58,284 nucleotides of DNA from Jannaschia maritima (lineage in GTDB: Bacteria > Pseudomonadota > Alphaproteobacteria > Rhodobacterales > Rhodobacteraceae). The stretch's first letter is position 1. Each line of letters opens with the position of its first letter. The stretch covers positions 1-58,284 of the forward strand of contig NZ_JARGZA010000020.1 in the NCBI RefSeq assembly GCF_030973515.1, read 5' to 3'. The translations under genes and the position numbers were made by a program. This document shows positions 1 to 8,084 of this stretch, in pieces. The notes beneath the pieces are model-generated. The model searched no databases, was not told the DNA's origin, and saw only the letters and a program-made list of their open reading frames with translations.

Positions 1-534
1 GCAGTCGGCGCCGAGGGACTTGACCGTGCCGCGCACGAACAGGCGCGCTTCGTAGAGGCTGTCGCCCAGCGCCTCGCCCGCGTCGCCGCAGACCACCAGG
101 TTGCCGGACTGTGCCATGAAGGCGGACATGTGGCCGATGTTGCCGTGCACGATGATGTCGATGCCCTTCATCGAGATCCCGCAGCGCGACGATGCGTTGC
201 CCTTGATGATCAACGTGCCGCCGTTGCCGGTCGCACCCGCGTACTGGCTGGCGTCGCCCTCCACCACGACGGTGCCCGACATCATGTTCTCGGCCACGCC
301 GGGGCCCGCCGATCCGTGGATGTGCACGACGGCCTGCTTGTTCATGCCGCCGCAATAATACCCCGTGGAGCCCTTCACGTTCACCTCGATCGGAGCATCC
401 AGGCCGACGGCGATGGCATGGCTGCCCTTGGGGTTCACGACCGTCCAGGCGGTCTGGTTCGTATCGGGCGTCTGGGCATGGAGGGCCGCGTTCAGCCCGC
501 GCAGGCCGTCCGCCTCCAGGTCGTAGGTCTGCAT
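1..534 (-). CDS. mgsB: N-methylglutamate synthase subunit B (GXGXG / GlxC-like), 3' end cut by window
   Basis: The frame opens at an ATG two bases after the mgsA stop and runs off the left edge without a stop, giving 178 visible codons. The product resembles the GXGXG domain of glutamate synthase large subunit: repeated short glycine-rich turns such as GGMNKQ, GSAGPGVAEN, ATGNGG and GDAGEALGD line up as in a right-handed beta-helix. Stand-alone copies occur as GlxC or as MgsB, one of three subunits of N-methylglutamate synthase, which makes N-methylglutamate from gamma-glutamylmethylamide or from methylamine and glutamate. The neighbouring dimethylamine monooxygenase and N-methylglutamate dehydrogenase-like genes favour MgsB. 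The FMN subunit (mgsC) and gmaS would be expected just beyond the left edge. The family is clear; the substrate is inferred from context. Confidence 0.85.
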   Translation of the reverse strand, partial: MQTYDLEADGLRGLNAALHAQTPDTNQTAWTVVNPKGSHAIAVGLDAPIEVNVKGSTGYYCGGMNKQAVVHIHGSAGPGVAENMMSGTVVVEGDASQYAGATGNGGTLIIKGNASSRCGISMKGIDIIVHGNIGHMSAFMAQSGNLVVCGDAGEALGDSLYEARLFVRGTVKSLGADC

Positions 535-536
535 GG

Positions 537-1469
537 TCAGGCAGCCCTTTCGGTCAGGGTGGTCGGCGCGTCGTCATGCGACCAGAAGTACACGGTCGCG
601 GGCTCCGGCTCCCAGACGCGGGCGGTTTCGATGCCGGGCAGGCTGACGAGCGCGCGGTATTCCGATCCGAAGGCGACGTACCGGTCCGTTTCGGCCATGA
701 CGGCAGGCTTGCAGGCGATGGGATCGCGGACGACCCCGAACCCGTCCCTCGTGCCGACGACGAAGGTGAAGAACCCGTCCAGGTCGTCCAGCGCGGACCG
801 AAGCGCTTCGCCCAGGGTCGCGCCGTTGCGCATGCGCCAGGTCAGATACGCGGCGCCGACCTCGGTGTCGTTCTCCGTCTCGATATGGACGCCCGCGCGC
901 CGCAGCTTGCGACGCAACGAGTTGTGGTTGGATAGCGACCCGTTGTGCACGAGACACTGATCTTCGCCGGTGTTGAAGGGATGCGCACCCATCGTGGTGA
1001 CGGCGGATTCCGTCGCCATGCGGGTGTGGCCGATCCCATGGGTGCCGGACATGGACGACAGGTCGAACCGGGCCGCCACGTCCTTCGGCAGCCCGACTTC
1101 CTTGTAGATCTCGAGCGTGGTGCCGTGCCCCATGACGCGTACGTCGCGCCGCAGCGCCCGCAGAGCGGCGCGCGCGGCCTCGGCCCTGTCGTCGGGCAAC
1201 GTCAGGACGGCATGCGTGTCCTTAATCGCCGTCGCGACGTCGCACGACAGAGCCGTCCCCAGATCGGCGTCGAGGCCCGTGAAGTCGTCGCCCGGCGCGT
1301 CGGACTGCACCGTCAGCTTGGTCCGACCCTGGACCCCGTCGCCATAGATCGCGATGCCCGCCGAATCGGGACCGCGATCCGTCATCGTGACCAGCATGTC
1401 GGTCAGCATCGCACCCAGCTCCGGCTGGAGCGATTCGTCCTTCAGAAACAATCCGACGATCCCGCACAT
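537..1469 (-). CDS. mgsA: N-methylglutamate synthase subunit A, class II glutamine amidotransferase-like
   Basis: This 310-residue protein begins MCGIVGLF, the N-terminal nucleophile (Ntn) glutamine amidotransferase start in which Cys2 becomes the catalytic residue after Met removal. Other family features are the RGPDSAG motif near residue 33, the HTRMATES stretch, and the HNGSLSNH loop that binds the glutamine side chain. Relatives are GlxB and MgsA, which carry only the amidotransferase domain of glutamate synthase. A strong Shine-Dalgarno sequence (GGGGGGAGG) sits upstream of the ATG. Translation is probably coupled to mgsB, which starts two bases after this stop. Divergence from amt and closeness to dmm and mgd genes suggest a role in methylamine assimilation. 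GlxB of unknown substrate is the alternative. Confidence 0.85.
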   Translation of the reverse strand: MCGIVGLFLKDESLQPELGAMLTDMLVTMTDRGPDSAGIAIYGDGVQGRTKLTVQSDAPGDDFTGLDADLGTALSCDVATAIKDTHAVLTLPDDRAEAARAALRALRRDVRVMGHGTTLEIYKEVGLPKDVAARFDLSSMSGTHGIGHTRMATESAVTTMGAHPFNTGEDQCLVHNGSLSNHNSLRRKLRRAGVHIETENDTEVGAAYLTWRMRNGATLGEALRSALDDLDGFFTFVVGTRDGFGVVRDPIACKPAVMAETDRYVAFGSEYRALVSLPGIETARVWEPEPATVYFWSHDDAPTTLTERAA

Positions 1470-1542
1470 GGCAGCCGCCTCCCCCCTTCGATACGGAAGT
1501 CCACCGCTCCCGCGCTATCAGAGGCGTCACGGCTGCTCAACT

Positions 1543-1566
1543 GCAAGGAAAAAATTATTCCCCTGC
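1543..1566. promoter_or_regulatory. AT-rich imperfect dyad between mgsA and amt
   Basis: The 199-base divergent spacer between mgsA and amt contains an unusually AT-rich stretch. Its core is a 24-base imperfect palindrome: GCAAGGAA on the left, an AT-rich centre, and TTCCCCTGC on the right. It is the only clearly AT-rich island nearby and lies where promoters for both directions must be. A regulator-binding or promoter role is inferred. No exact NtrC consensus was recognised. Confidence 0.35.
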
Positions 1567-1668
1567 GGCAAATAAGTATAGGCGGAACCGACATCTCGTG
1601 CTTCATTTCGGACATCCGCACGCATGAGACGCGCAATCGGACCGGACAACGGACGGGGGACGAACGAC

Positions 1669-3072
1669 ATGGAAGAGCAGATCGCGGAACTCACGGCTCA
1701 GGTCGCGGCGCTGCAGCAGGGGGGCGGAACGACGAACACGATGTTCGCCGAGACGTTCTATTACCTCACCATACCGCTGATGATCCTGATCCATGCGGGC
1801 TTCCTGGCCTACGAGATGGGGGCCTCGCGGCTAAAGAACGTCCTGTCGTCCGGTGTGAAGAACCTGCTCGCCTTCGCGTTCGTCATCCCCACGTTCTACT
1901 TCTTCGGGTGGTGGGTCTATTGGGGCTTCCCGACGGGCCTTGGGCTGAGCGCCGGACCGGCGGGCATATCGGGGGCGGAATACGCGAACTCGATCGCCTG
2001 GGCCTGGGGCGACAGCGCGCAGTATATGGGTCCGAACATATCCGATCAGATCTCCGGTGTGTTCTTCGGGGCCTTCGCGCTCTTTGCAGCCACGACGGCC
2101 TCCATCATGTCCGGCGCGGTGATCGAGCGGATCCAGACGGTGGGCTTCGTGATCCTGGCCATCGTGCTGGGCAGCTTCGCCTGGGTCGTCGCCGCGGCCT
2201 GGGGATGGCACGCCGACGGTTGGCTGGTCACGCAGTGGGGTGTCCACGACTTCGGCGCCGCGGGCCTGGTCCATGCGGTCGCGGGCTTCTTCGCGCTGGG
2301 CGTTCTGATCAACCTCGGGCCGAGGATCGGCAAGTTCAACGCGGATGGCACGGCCAATCACCTCGCCGCCCACAACATGCCGATGACGGTCGTGGGCCTC
2401 ATGCTGATCATCGTGGGCTTCTGGGGCTTCCTCATGGCCTGCGTCGTGCCTCCGGGCGAGGCATGGTCCTGGTTCGCCGACAAGCCGGCCACGATCTACG
2501 GCACGCCGATCAACCTGTCCGCCCTGTCGTTCAACATCCTCATGGCGGTCGCGGGCGGCATCATCGGGGCCTGGGTCCTGACCCGCGACCCGTTCTGGAT
2601 GATGTCGGGCGCATTGGCGGGGATCATCTCGTGTGCGTCCGGGCTGGACATCTACTATCCGGCGCTGGCGTTCCTGGTGGCCTTCTCCGCCGGCCTGATC
2701 CTGAAGCCCTGCGCGGACGTGCTGGAGCGGATGGGCATCGACGACGCGGTGGGCGCGGTCACGGTCCATGGCACGATCGGCCTGTACGGCGTGGTGATGC
2801 TGGGCGTGTTCGCGTCCGGGTATCCGGCCCTGCAGGGCGCGGAGGGCGAGGTCGCGCAGATCAGCCTGGTCGGGCAGATCGTGGGCGCGGCGGTGTTCTT
2901 CCTCTTGGGCTTCGTGCCGGGCTACGTCGTGTCCTTCGTCCTGAAGATGCTGGGCATGCTGCGGATCCCCGAGGGCGCGGAACTGGTCGGCATGGACCGC
3001 GTGAAGGTCCCGGCCGAAGGCTATCCCGAGGGGATCCCCGCCCCGGCCATGAACCTGGACCCGGCCGAGTAG
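1669..3072 (+). CDS. amt: Ammonium transporter, Amt/MEP/Rh family
   Basis: This 467-residue polytopic inner-membrane channel for ammonium matches the Amt family over its full length. It has about 11 hydrophobic segments, family stretches such as MLIIVGFWGF and HGTIGLYGV, and the conserved pore histidine regions (VHDFGAAGLVHAVAG and VTVHGTIG). The ATG at 1669 is preferred over one at 1624 because a GGGGGA ribosome-binding site lies about 8 bases upstream. The N-terminus MEEQIAELTAQ is a short predicted coiled-coil-like extension before the first membrane segment. It diverges from mgsA and leads into a tiny membrane-protein gene and the dmm operon. It probably recovers ammonium lost during methylated-amine breakdown, although ordinary nitrogen scavenging is equally possible. 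Confidence 0.95.
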   Translation: MEEQIAELTAQVAALQQGGGTTNTMFAETFYYLTIPLMILIHAGFLAYEMGASRLKNVLSSGVKNLLAFAFVIPTFYFFGWWVYWGFPTGLGLSAGPAGISGAEYANSIAWAWGDSAQYMGPNISDQISGVFFGAFALFAATTASIMSGAVIERIQTVGFVILAIVLGSFAWVVAAAWGWHADGWLVTQWGVHDFGAAGLVHAVAGFFALGVLINLGPRIGKFNADGTANHLAAHNMPMTVVGLMLIIVGFWGFLMACVVPPGEAWSWFADKPATIYGTPINLSALSFNILMAVAGGIIGAWVLTRDPFWMMSGALAGIISCASGLDIYYPALAFLVAFSAGLILKPCADVLERMGIDDAVGAVTVHGTIGLYGVVMLGVFASGYPALQGAEGEVAQISLVGQIVGAAVFFLLGFVPGYVVSFVLKMLGMLRIPEGAELVGMDRVKVPAEGYPEGIPAPAMNLDPAE

Positions 3073-3097
3073 GCCCCGAGATACGAGGAGACACAGG

Positions 3098-3274
3098 ATG
3101 GGATTTCCATACGAGACGGCGGACTGGGCCGTTGTCGACGGGGCGATGTTCGTGGGGTGGGGATCGGCGATGCCGGGCCTCTATACCCTGCTCGCGGTGA
3201 TCGCCTGCGCCGCGGTCCTGATCTTCGGACAAAGGACGGAGGTCACCAAGACCGCCGCCTACGACAAGCGCTGA
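3098..3274 (+). CDS. 58-residue single-span membrane protein downstream of amt
   Basis: A short frame starts at an ATG preceded by GAGGAG and ends at TGA 3272-3274. The protein has a polar N-terminus (MGFPYETADWAVVDGAM), one hydrophobic span (about residues 26-44, LYTLLAVIACAAVLIFG) and a basic tail ending TAAYDKR. It follows amt by 25 bases, so it is probably co-transcribed with it. No enzymatic motif is visible. A role as an accessory or stabilising subunit of the ammonium channel is suggested only by position and size. Confidence 0.75.
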   Translation: MGFPYETADWAVVDGAMFVGWGSAMPGLYTLLAVIACAAVLIFGQRTEVTKTAAYDKR

Positions 3275-3338
3275 CGTCCCACGCGGAACGATGCGGCGGG
3301 CCATCTTCGGGCGGTCCGTCTCGCACCCGTGTATTGCC

Positions 3339-3357
3339 TGGCAGGAATATTTGTTGC
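3339..3357 (+). promoter_or_regulatory. Possible sigma-54-like -24/-12 element upstream of dmmDABC
   Basis: In the 175-base spacer before dmmD, the sequence TGGCAGGAATATTTGTTGC offers two imperfect readings of a -24/-12 element. One has GG at 3344-3345 and GC at 3356-3357 with the correct 10-base spacing but a poor -24 half. The other has a good TGGCA half but TTTG in place of TTGC. A nitrogen-regulated promoter would fit the operon's function. The match is weak and unproven. Confidence 0.25.
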
Positions 3358-3449
3358 CTCTCGTTCTTGCCAATCGGTATCGGCTGAGGCTTCTATGGAG
3401 CTGACGGTGCCGCAAGCGCGCTGCGAACGAGGAACGGGGGAGGGATCGC

Positions 3450-4598
3450 ATGGCCATTCTTTGGAGGACGTCCGCGCTGGCGCAGCGTCATGCCGCCATC
3501 GGGGGCGAACTGGAAGACTGGAACGGCATGGGGACGGCGTGGTTCTACGACCACACGCCGGAGCGCGCGAAGGCCGACTACGAGGCGATCCGTACGAAGG
3601 CCGGCCTGATGGATGTGTCCGGCCTGAAGAAGGTCCACGTCGTGGGCGAGGCGGCCGCCTACGTCATCGATCGCGTCACCACCCGCAACGTCGAGAAGAT
3701 CGCACCGGGGCGGTCCACCTACGCCTGCATCCTGGACGAGCGTGGCCTCTTCGTGGACGATTGCGTGATCTATCACCTCGCGGTGAACTCCTGGATGGTC
3801 GTGCACGGCACCGGCACGGGAATGGAGCATCTGACCAAGGTGGCGGCGGGAAAGAACTGCGCCGTGATCTTCGACGACGACCTGCACGACATGTCGCTGC
3901 AGGGGCCGAAGGCGGTCGACATCCTGGCGCAGGATGTAGACGGCATACGCGACCTCGCCTATTTCGGGCTGATGCAGACGCGGCTGTACGGTTGCGACGT
4001 CATGATCTCGCGCACCGGGTATACCGGCGAGCGGGGTTACGAAATCTTCTGCAAGCGCAAGGACGCGGTCCGCATCTGGGATACCTTATTGGAGAAGGGC
4101 GGCGACGATGTCCGGCCCACGCAGTTCAGCACGCTCGATATGCTGCGGATCGAGAGCTATCTGCTGTTCTACCCCGGCGACAACTCCGAGACGTTCCCAT
4201 TCGCCGACGGCACCCCTGCGGGCGACAGCCTGTGGGAGTTGGGCCTCGACTTCACGGTGTCGCCCGGCAAGACGGGCTTCATCGGGGCGGAGAACCACTA
4301 TGCCCTGAAGGGGCGGGAGCGGTTCAAGATCTTCGGCGTGAAGCTGAAGGAGTCCATGGACCGCATGGAGATGGAGGCCCGGGTGCATCACGACGGCCGC
4401 GACGTCGGCGTGATCACCTATGGTTTGTCGTCCGAGCTGAACGGTTATTCCGTCGCGATCGCGCGGCTGGACCCGGAGGTGGCGAAGCCGGGGACGCCGC
4501 TGACCGTCGTGCAGCCCGACGGAACCGAGTTGGCCGCCACGGCGGAGGAGATGCCGTTCTACGACAAGGACAAGTCCATCCGCACCGCCAAGGGCTGA
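3450..4598 (+). CDS. dmmD: Dimethylamine monooxygenase / HODM tetrahydrofolate-binding subunit, GcvT-like
   Basis: This 382-residue protein belongs to the aminomethyltransferase (GcvT) family. It has the N-terminal beta-hairpin region (AGLMDVSGLKKVHV), the folate-domain strand RTGYTGERGYEIF, and a C-terminal barrel-like domain starting near residue 285. In four-subunit dimethylamine monooxygenase / heme-dependent oxidative N-demethylase, a GcvT-like subunit is thought to capture formaldehyde on tetrahydrofolate as it leaves the heme subunit. The ATG has a strong upstream GGGGGAGGG. It is the first of four genes whose order matches dmmDABC. The letter D is assigned from operon order, so the family is firmer than the symbol. 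Confidence 0.8.
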   Translation: MAILWRTSALAQRHAAIGGELEDWNGMGTAWFYDHTPERAKADYEAIRTKAGLMDVSGLKKVHVVGEAAAYVIDRVTTRNVEKIAPGRSTYACILDERGLFVDDCVIYHLAVNSWMVVHGTGTGMEHLTKVAAGKNCAVIFDDDLHDMSLQGPKAVDILAQDVDGIRDLAYFGLMQTRLYGCDVMISRTGYTGERGYEIFCKRKDAVRIWDTLLEKGGDDVRPTQFSTLDMLRIESYLLFYPGDNSETFPFADGTPAGDSLWELGLDFTVSPGKTGFIGAENHYALKGRERFKIFGVKLKESMDRMEMEARVHHDGRDVGVITYGLSSELNGYSVAIARLDPEVAKPGTPLTVVQPDGTELAATAEEMPFYDKDKSIRTAKG

Positions 4599-4658
4599 AC
4601 GATCGACACACGGGGGACGGGGCGGCCGGGGCGGCCCCGCGCGACGGGGTGACATGAC

Positions 4659-5255
4659 ATGACGAAGTTCGACTTCCCGCCATCCATCAAGAGCCGGCCG
4701 GTCTGGGGGACGCTGCAGGCCCGGCCCGGACGGCACCACCTGTTCGTCGCCGACGCGGAGGGGGCGCAGGCGATCCTGGACGTCGCCACCCCCGACCTCA
4801 TGGCGGGGTCGCACATCATATACGTCCCCCGTGGCGCGGACCACGCGGACGCCCTGCGCGCGTTGGAGCCCGCGCAGTTCCACGAAGGGCCGTCCTATGC
4901 CGCGTCGGTGCCGCGCCTGCGGCGCGCATTGCAGGACGCGAAGATGGGTCTGCAGGTCTATCTGGCCGGCACCGAAGGCGTGATGGGTCAGGCCATGGCG
5001 GAAGCCGTCGCCGCGGGCATCCCCCACACCGCCATCCAGACCGAACACCGCGGCTCGACCGCGCGACGGATGCAATGCGTCCACTGCAAGGGAATCACGG
5101 AGGATGTCGAGACGGACCCCTTCGTGTGCGCCCATTGCGGTCTGAACCTGTTCGTGCGCGACCACTACTCACGCAGGCTCGCGGCCTATCAGGGGGTGCG
5201 GGTCGACGCCGAGGATCATGGCAACGTGCCGGAGCCGAGGGGGATCTACGAATGA
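4659..5255 (+). CDS. dmmA: Dimethylamine monooxygenase subunit DmmA
   Basis: This 198-residue protein resembles DmmA. It has an N-terminal domain (to about residue 130) with the stretch GTEGVMGQAMAEA, reminiscent of a nucleotide-binding fold. A C-terminal zinc ribbon is built from CVHC (about residue 141) and CAHC (about residue 157) and is followed by FVRDHYSRR. DmmA is one of four subunits of the complex that oxidatively demethylates dimethylamine to methylamine and formaldehyde. Its stop overlaps the start of the next gene (ATGA), implying translational coupling. An in-frame-looking ATG five bases upstream (4654) is immediately followed by a stop, so 4659 is the start. Confidence 0.85.
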   Translation: MTKFDFPPSIKSRPVWGTLQARPGRHHLFVADAEGAQAILDVATPDLMAGSHIIYVPRGADHADALRALEPAQFHEGPSYAASVPRLRRALQDAKMGLQVYLAGTEGVMGQAMAEAVAAGIPHTAIQTEHRGSTARRMQCVHCKGITEDVETDPFVCAHCGLNLFVRDHYSRRLAAYQGVRVDAEDHGNVPEPRGIYE

Positions 5256-6214
5256 GCGGCGGTGAGAAGATCGCGGTCCGCGTGACCGAGAAGACGCCCT
5301 TGAACGACCTGGTGACCCGCTTCCGGTTCGAGGCTGTCGATGGTCGCCCGCTGCCGACCTTCTCCGGCGGGGCGCATACGGTGGTCGAGATGAAGGACGG
5401 CGACCGCAATCGCTTGAACCCCTATTCCCTCATGTCCGATCCGTTCGATCGGGGATCCTACACCATCTCCGTTCGCCGCGACGACGCGGGGCGCGGCGGG
5501 TCGAAGTTCCTGCACTCCGCCGTGGACGTGGGCGACGAGATCACGATCAGCTATCCGGTGAACCTGTTCAGTCTGGACCTGCGGGCGAGGAAGCACCTGA
5601 TGCTGGCGGGCGGCATCGGCATCACGCCGTTTTTGGCGCAGATCAAGCAGCTGGACCGCTCGCACGGACATTGGGAGCTGCACTATTCGGTGCGGACGGA
5701 GTCCCTCGGCAGCTACGTGGCCGAGTTGACGGCGGAGCACCCCAACGACGTGCACGTGTACTACGACGATCGCGGACAGCGCATCGACCTCGACGCGCTG
5801 CTCAGGGGGCAGCCCCTGGGTACGCACGTCTACGTCTGCGGACCGAAGGGCATGATCGACTGGGTCCACCGCACCGCGGAGGCCAGGGGCTGGCCGGCGG
5901 AGGCGGTCCATTCGGAGGAGTTCCTGGCGCCCGAGCCGGGAAAGGCGTTCACGGTCGAGTTGACGCAAGCCGGCAAGACGGTCGAGGTGGGCGAGACGGA
6001 GTCGCTGCTGGAGGCCTTGGAGCGTGTGGGCGAGGATCCGCCATACCTTTGCCGGGGCGGGGCCTGCGGACAGTGCGAGACGGCGGTGGTCAGCGCGGAC
6101 GGGACGATCCTGCACCGCGATCACTGGCTGACCGAGGAGGAGAAGGCCGCGGGCGCCAAGATCATGCCCTGCGTCAGCCGGTTCGAGGGCACGTCCCTCG
6201 TGCTCGACCGATAG
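5252..6214 (+). CDS. dmmB: Dimethylamine monooxygenase reductase subunit (flavin and 2Fe-2S)
   Basis: This 320-residue electron-transfer protein is of the phthalate dioxygenase reductase/vanillate demethylase reductase type. It has a flavin-binding beta-barrel with RLNPYSLMS, an NAD(P)-binding domain with GGIGITPFLAQI and YVCGPKGMI, and a C-terminal plant-type ferredoxin domain with the cluster motif CRGGACGQC (about residue 268) and a fourth Cys in MPCVSR. It would pass electrons from NAD(P)H to the heme subunit encoded next. The start is the ATG overlapping the dmmA stop; longer upstream reading is out of context. The class is certain; the partner is inferred from the operon. Confidence 0.88.
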   Translation: MSGGEKIAVRVTEKTPLNDLVTRFRFEAVDGRPLPTFSGGAHTVVEMKDGDRNRLNPYSLMSDPFDRGSYTISVRRDDAGRGGSKFLHSAVDVGDEITISYPVNLFSLDLRARKHLMLAGGIGITPFLAQIKQLDRSHGHWELHYSVRTESLGSYVAELTAEHPNDVHVYYDDRGQRIDLDALLRGQPLGTHVYVCGPKGMIDWVHRTAEARGWPAEAVHSEEFLAPEPGKAFTVELTQAGKTVEVGETESLLEALERVGEDPPYLCRGGACGQCETAVVSADGTILHRDHWLTEEEKAAGAKIMPCVSRFEGTSLVLDR

Positions 6215-6223
6215 GGGGACACG

Positions 6224-7294
6224 ATGACGATCCAATTCCGCGACGAGACGTTCCGCGACGATTATACGTTCCGCAACTCCCGGTGGGCGATCGAACGGTT
6301 CCCGTTCCCGTTCCACGAGGACAGCTTCATGTATTCCGTCAACATGGAGCAGCACCGTGGCGGGCCGGCGGGATCCGTCTACGAGAAGCGGTTCGATGTG
6401 GACGAACACTACGTGTCCGAGATGCGCGATCGCGCGCTGGTGCTGGCCGAGGATCCGCTGCGCTGCCAGTCGCTCCCGCACATGACCCTGGCGGGCTGGG
6501 ATCTGCTCGAATTGATCATGGTCGCCAAGTCGGAGGACTATCCTGACCTGTTCCAGCTCCACCGCGACGGGGACCGCTGGCGGTGGGTGAACCGGCCCCT
6601 GGGCATCGACGACACGTTCACCTTCCTGGACGACACGACGCTGCCCCACGGCCCGATGGAATACATCACGCGCCAGACGCAGGGGGACTTCTGCGTCCTG
6701 GACCAGCGTGACGACAACCTGTGGATGGATGCCGGCATGGTGACCACGCAGGCCGATTGGTCGCTGGACTTCGATCTGGGAATGAACTTCTTCGAATGGC
6801 ACGCCCCCGTGCCCAAGGCGCACGAGATGGGAATCTTCCAGCGCGCGCTGAAGTTCCTGCTCAACATCCAGCAGGGCGCACCCGCGCGGCGCCTGAACTG
6901 GACGATGACGGTCAATCCCCTACTCGACACGTCGCCCGAGAACTACCACAGGTGGGGCATCCAGAAGACGACCCTGACGCCGGAGAACATCGGTCGGAAG
7001 CAGCACCTTCGGGTCGAGTTGCAGACCTTCTTCCGGCTGCCGCGGTCCAACGCCCTGGTGTTCCCGATCCGCTGCTATCTGTGCAGCTTCGAGGATCTGA
7101 CGACGGTATCGAAATGGGGTCGGCGCCTGCACCGCGTGGTGCGCGACCTTCCGGTCGAGCTGGCGACCTACAAGGGGTTCGTCGACAACCGTCCGATGAT
7201 GCTGGACTACCTGTCGCAGTTCGACGACGGCCTGCCCACGAGCCCCGGCATCTGGCCCGACCTGGAGACGGAGCCACCGTTGCGGATGGGCTAG
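6224..7294 (+). CDS. dmmC: Dimethylamine monooxygenase heme subunit (HODM alpha, DUF3445)
   Basis: This 356-residue protein matches the DUF3445/HODM-alpha family across its length, including the N-terminal FRNSRWAIERFPFPFHEDS, the QGDFCVLDQRDDNLWMDAG region and the C-terminal FRLPRSNALVFPIRCYLC. The family carries heme in a PAS-like fold and performs the oxidative N-demethylation of dimethylamine. It starts 9 bases after the reductase stop and closes the operon. It converges on a regulator gene 28 bases away. The symbol letter is assigned from the order dmmDABC; the family call is solid. Confidence 0.85.
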   Translation: MTIQFRDETFRDDYTFRNSRWAIERFPFPFHEDSFMYSVNMEQHRGGPAGSVYEKRFDVDEHYVSEMRDRALVLAEDPLRCQSLPHMTLAGWDLLELIMVAKSEDYPDLFQLHRDGDRWRWVNRPLGIDDTFTFLDDTTLPHGPMEYITRQTQGDFCVLDQRDDNLWMDAGMVTTQADWSLDFDLGMNFFEWHAPVPKAHEMGIFQRALKFLLNIQQGAPARRLNWTMTVNPLLDTSPENYHRWGIQKTTLTPENIGRKQHLRVELQTFFRLPRSNALVFPIRCYLCSFEDLTTVSKWGRRLHRVVRDLPVELATYKGFVDNRPMMLDYLSQFDDGLPTSPGIWPDLETEPPLRMG

Positions 7295-7322
7295 GGCCGA
7301 GTCGGGTCGCGTGTCCCGGTCG

Positions 7323-7979
7323 TCAGACGTTCTGCGGATACGCGATGATCGACAGGTATCGCGCCGGCAGCGCGATCAGCTTCTCCGGCCCATGGGGGGC
7401 GTCGGCGTCGAAGAACAGGGTGTCGCCGGGGCGCAGGTGATGGGTGGCATCGCCATGACGATACTCCACCTCGCCCTCCAGCATGTAGATCGTCTCGATC
7501 CCGCCGTGCTGGAACGTGGGAAAGATGTCGGAATCGGTGGTCAGGGTGATGAGGTAGGGCTCGACGATGACACCGGACGCGTTCGATCCGATATGGCCCA
7601 GCAGGTTGTACTGGTGGTTGGCCCGCGTGCCGGCGCGCATCGTCTCGACGCCCTCGCCCGCCTTCGTGTGCACGGCCTCGCGACGTTCCTCGAACCGGCG
7701 GAAGAAGCTGGTGAGGGGCATGGATAGGGCGTCCGCCAGGGTCTGCAACGTCGACAGCGAAGGCGAGGTGTTCCCGTTCTCGATCTTGGACAACATGCCG
7801 ATGGACAAGCCGGTCAGCATCGACAGTTCCGCGACCGTGATGTCTTGTTGCTTGCGGAAGGCCCGCACCTCGCGGCCGATCGCGACCTCCAGGACCTTCT
7901 CTCGGTCTTCGGGCGCCGTGCGGTGCGGATCTTGCGTAAGCTGCGCGACCATGTCCGTGCTGATTGCCTCGACCTTCAT
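7323..7979 (-). CDS. XRE-family transcriptional regulator with C-terminal cupin domain
   Basis: This 218-residue regulator has a helix-turn-helix at about residues 37-90 (VAELSMLTGLSIGMLSKIENG) and a cupin domain at about residues 140-215 (ETIYMLEGEVEYRHG, LRPGDTLFFDADAPHGP). Such proteins often sense a small metabolite in the cupin and control catabolic or uptake genes. The ATG at 7979 is chosen because GGGATAG precedes it; a 25-residue upstream extension is Arg/Gly-rich and unlike the family. It is divergent from the GlxA-type regulator with about 105 bases between them. It probably regulates the surrounding methylated-amine genes, but the ligand is unknown. Confidence 0.85.
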   Translation of the reverse strand: MKVEAISTDMVAQLTQDPHRTAPEDREKVLEVAIGREVRAFRKQQDITVAELSMLTGLSIGMLSKIENGNTSPSLSTLQTLADALSMPLTSFFRRFEERREAVHTKAGEGVETMRAGTRANHQYNLLGHIGSNASGVIVEPYLITLTTDSDIFPTFQHGGIETIYMLEGEVEYRHGDATHHLRPGDTLFFDADAPHGPEKLIALPARYLSIIAYPQNV

Positions 7980-8024
7980 CGTGCTATCCCTTTCCCCGGG
8001 GGCCCGCGGCCGGCTCCCGTCGGT

Positions 8025-8045
8025 TCGGCCTCCGCACGGAGCCGA
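8025..8045. promoter_or_regulatory. Inverted repeat between the two divergent regulators
   Basis: TCGGCCTCCG and CGGAGCCGA face each other across a CA spacer, giving a compact dyad with one unpaired base. It lies midway in the 105-base space between the XRE-cupin and GlxA-type regulator starts. It could be an operator for auto- or cross-regulation. High GC makes such dyads common, so confidence is low. Confidence 0.3.
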
Positions 8046-8084
8046 CCGTAGCATCCCGACCCCATCTGCGTCACCGGTCTTGCC

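Noticed and set aside
945-3200. 751-codon open frame on the plus strand across mgsA and amt
   Set aside because: It overlaps two well-identified genes in other frames or strand and is Arg/Gly-rich without family resemblance; long stop-free frames are expected at this GC content.
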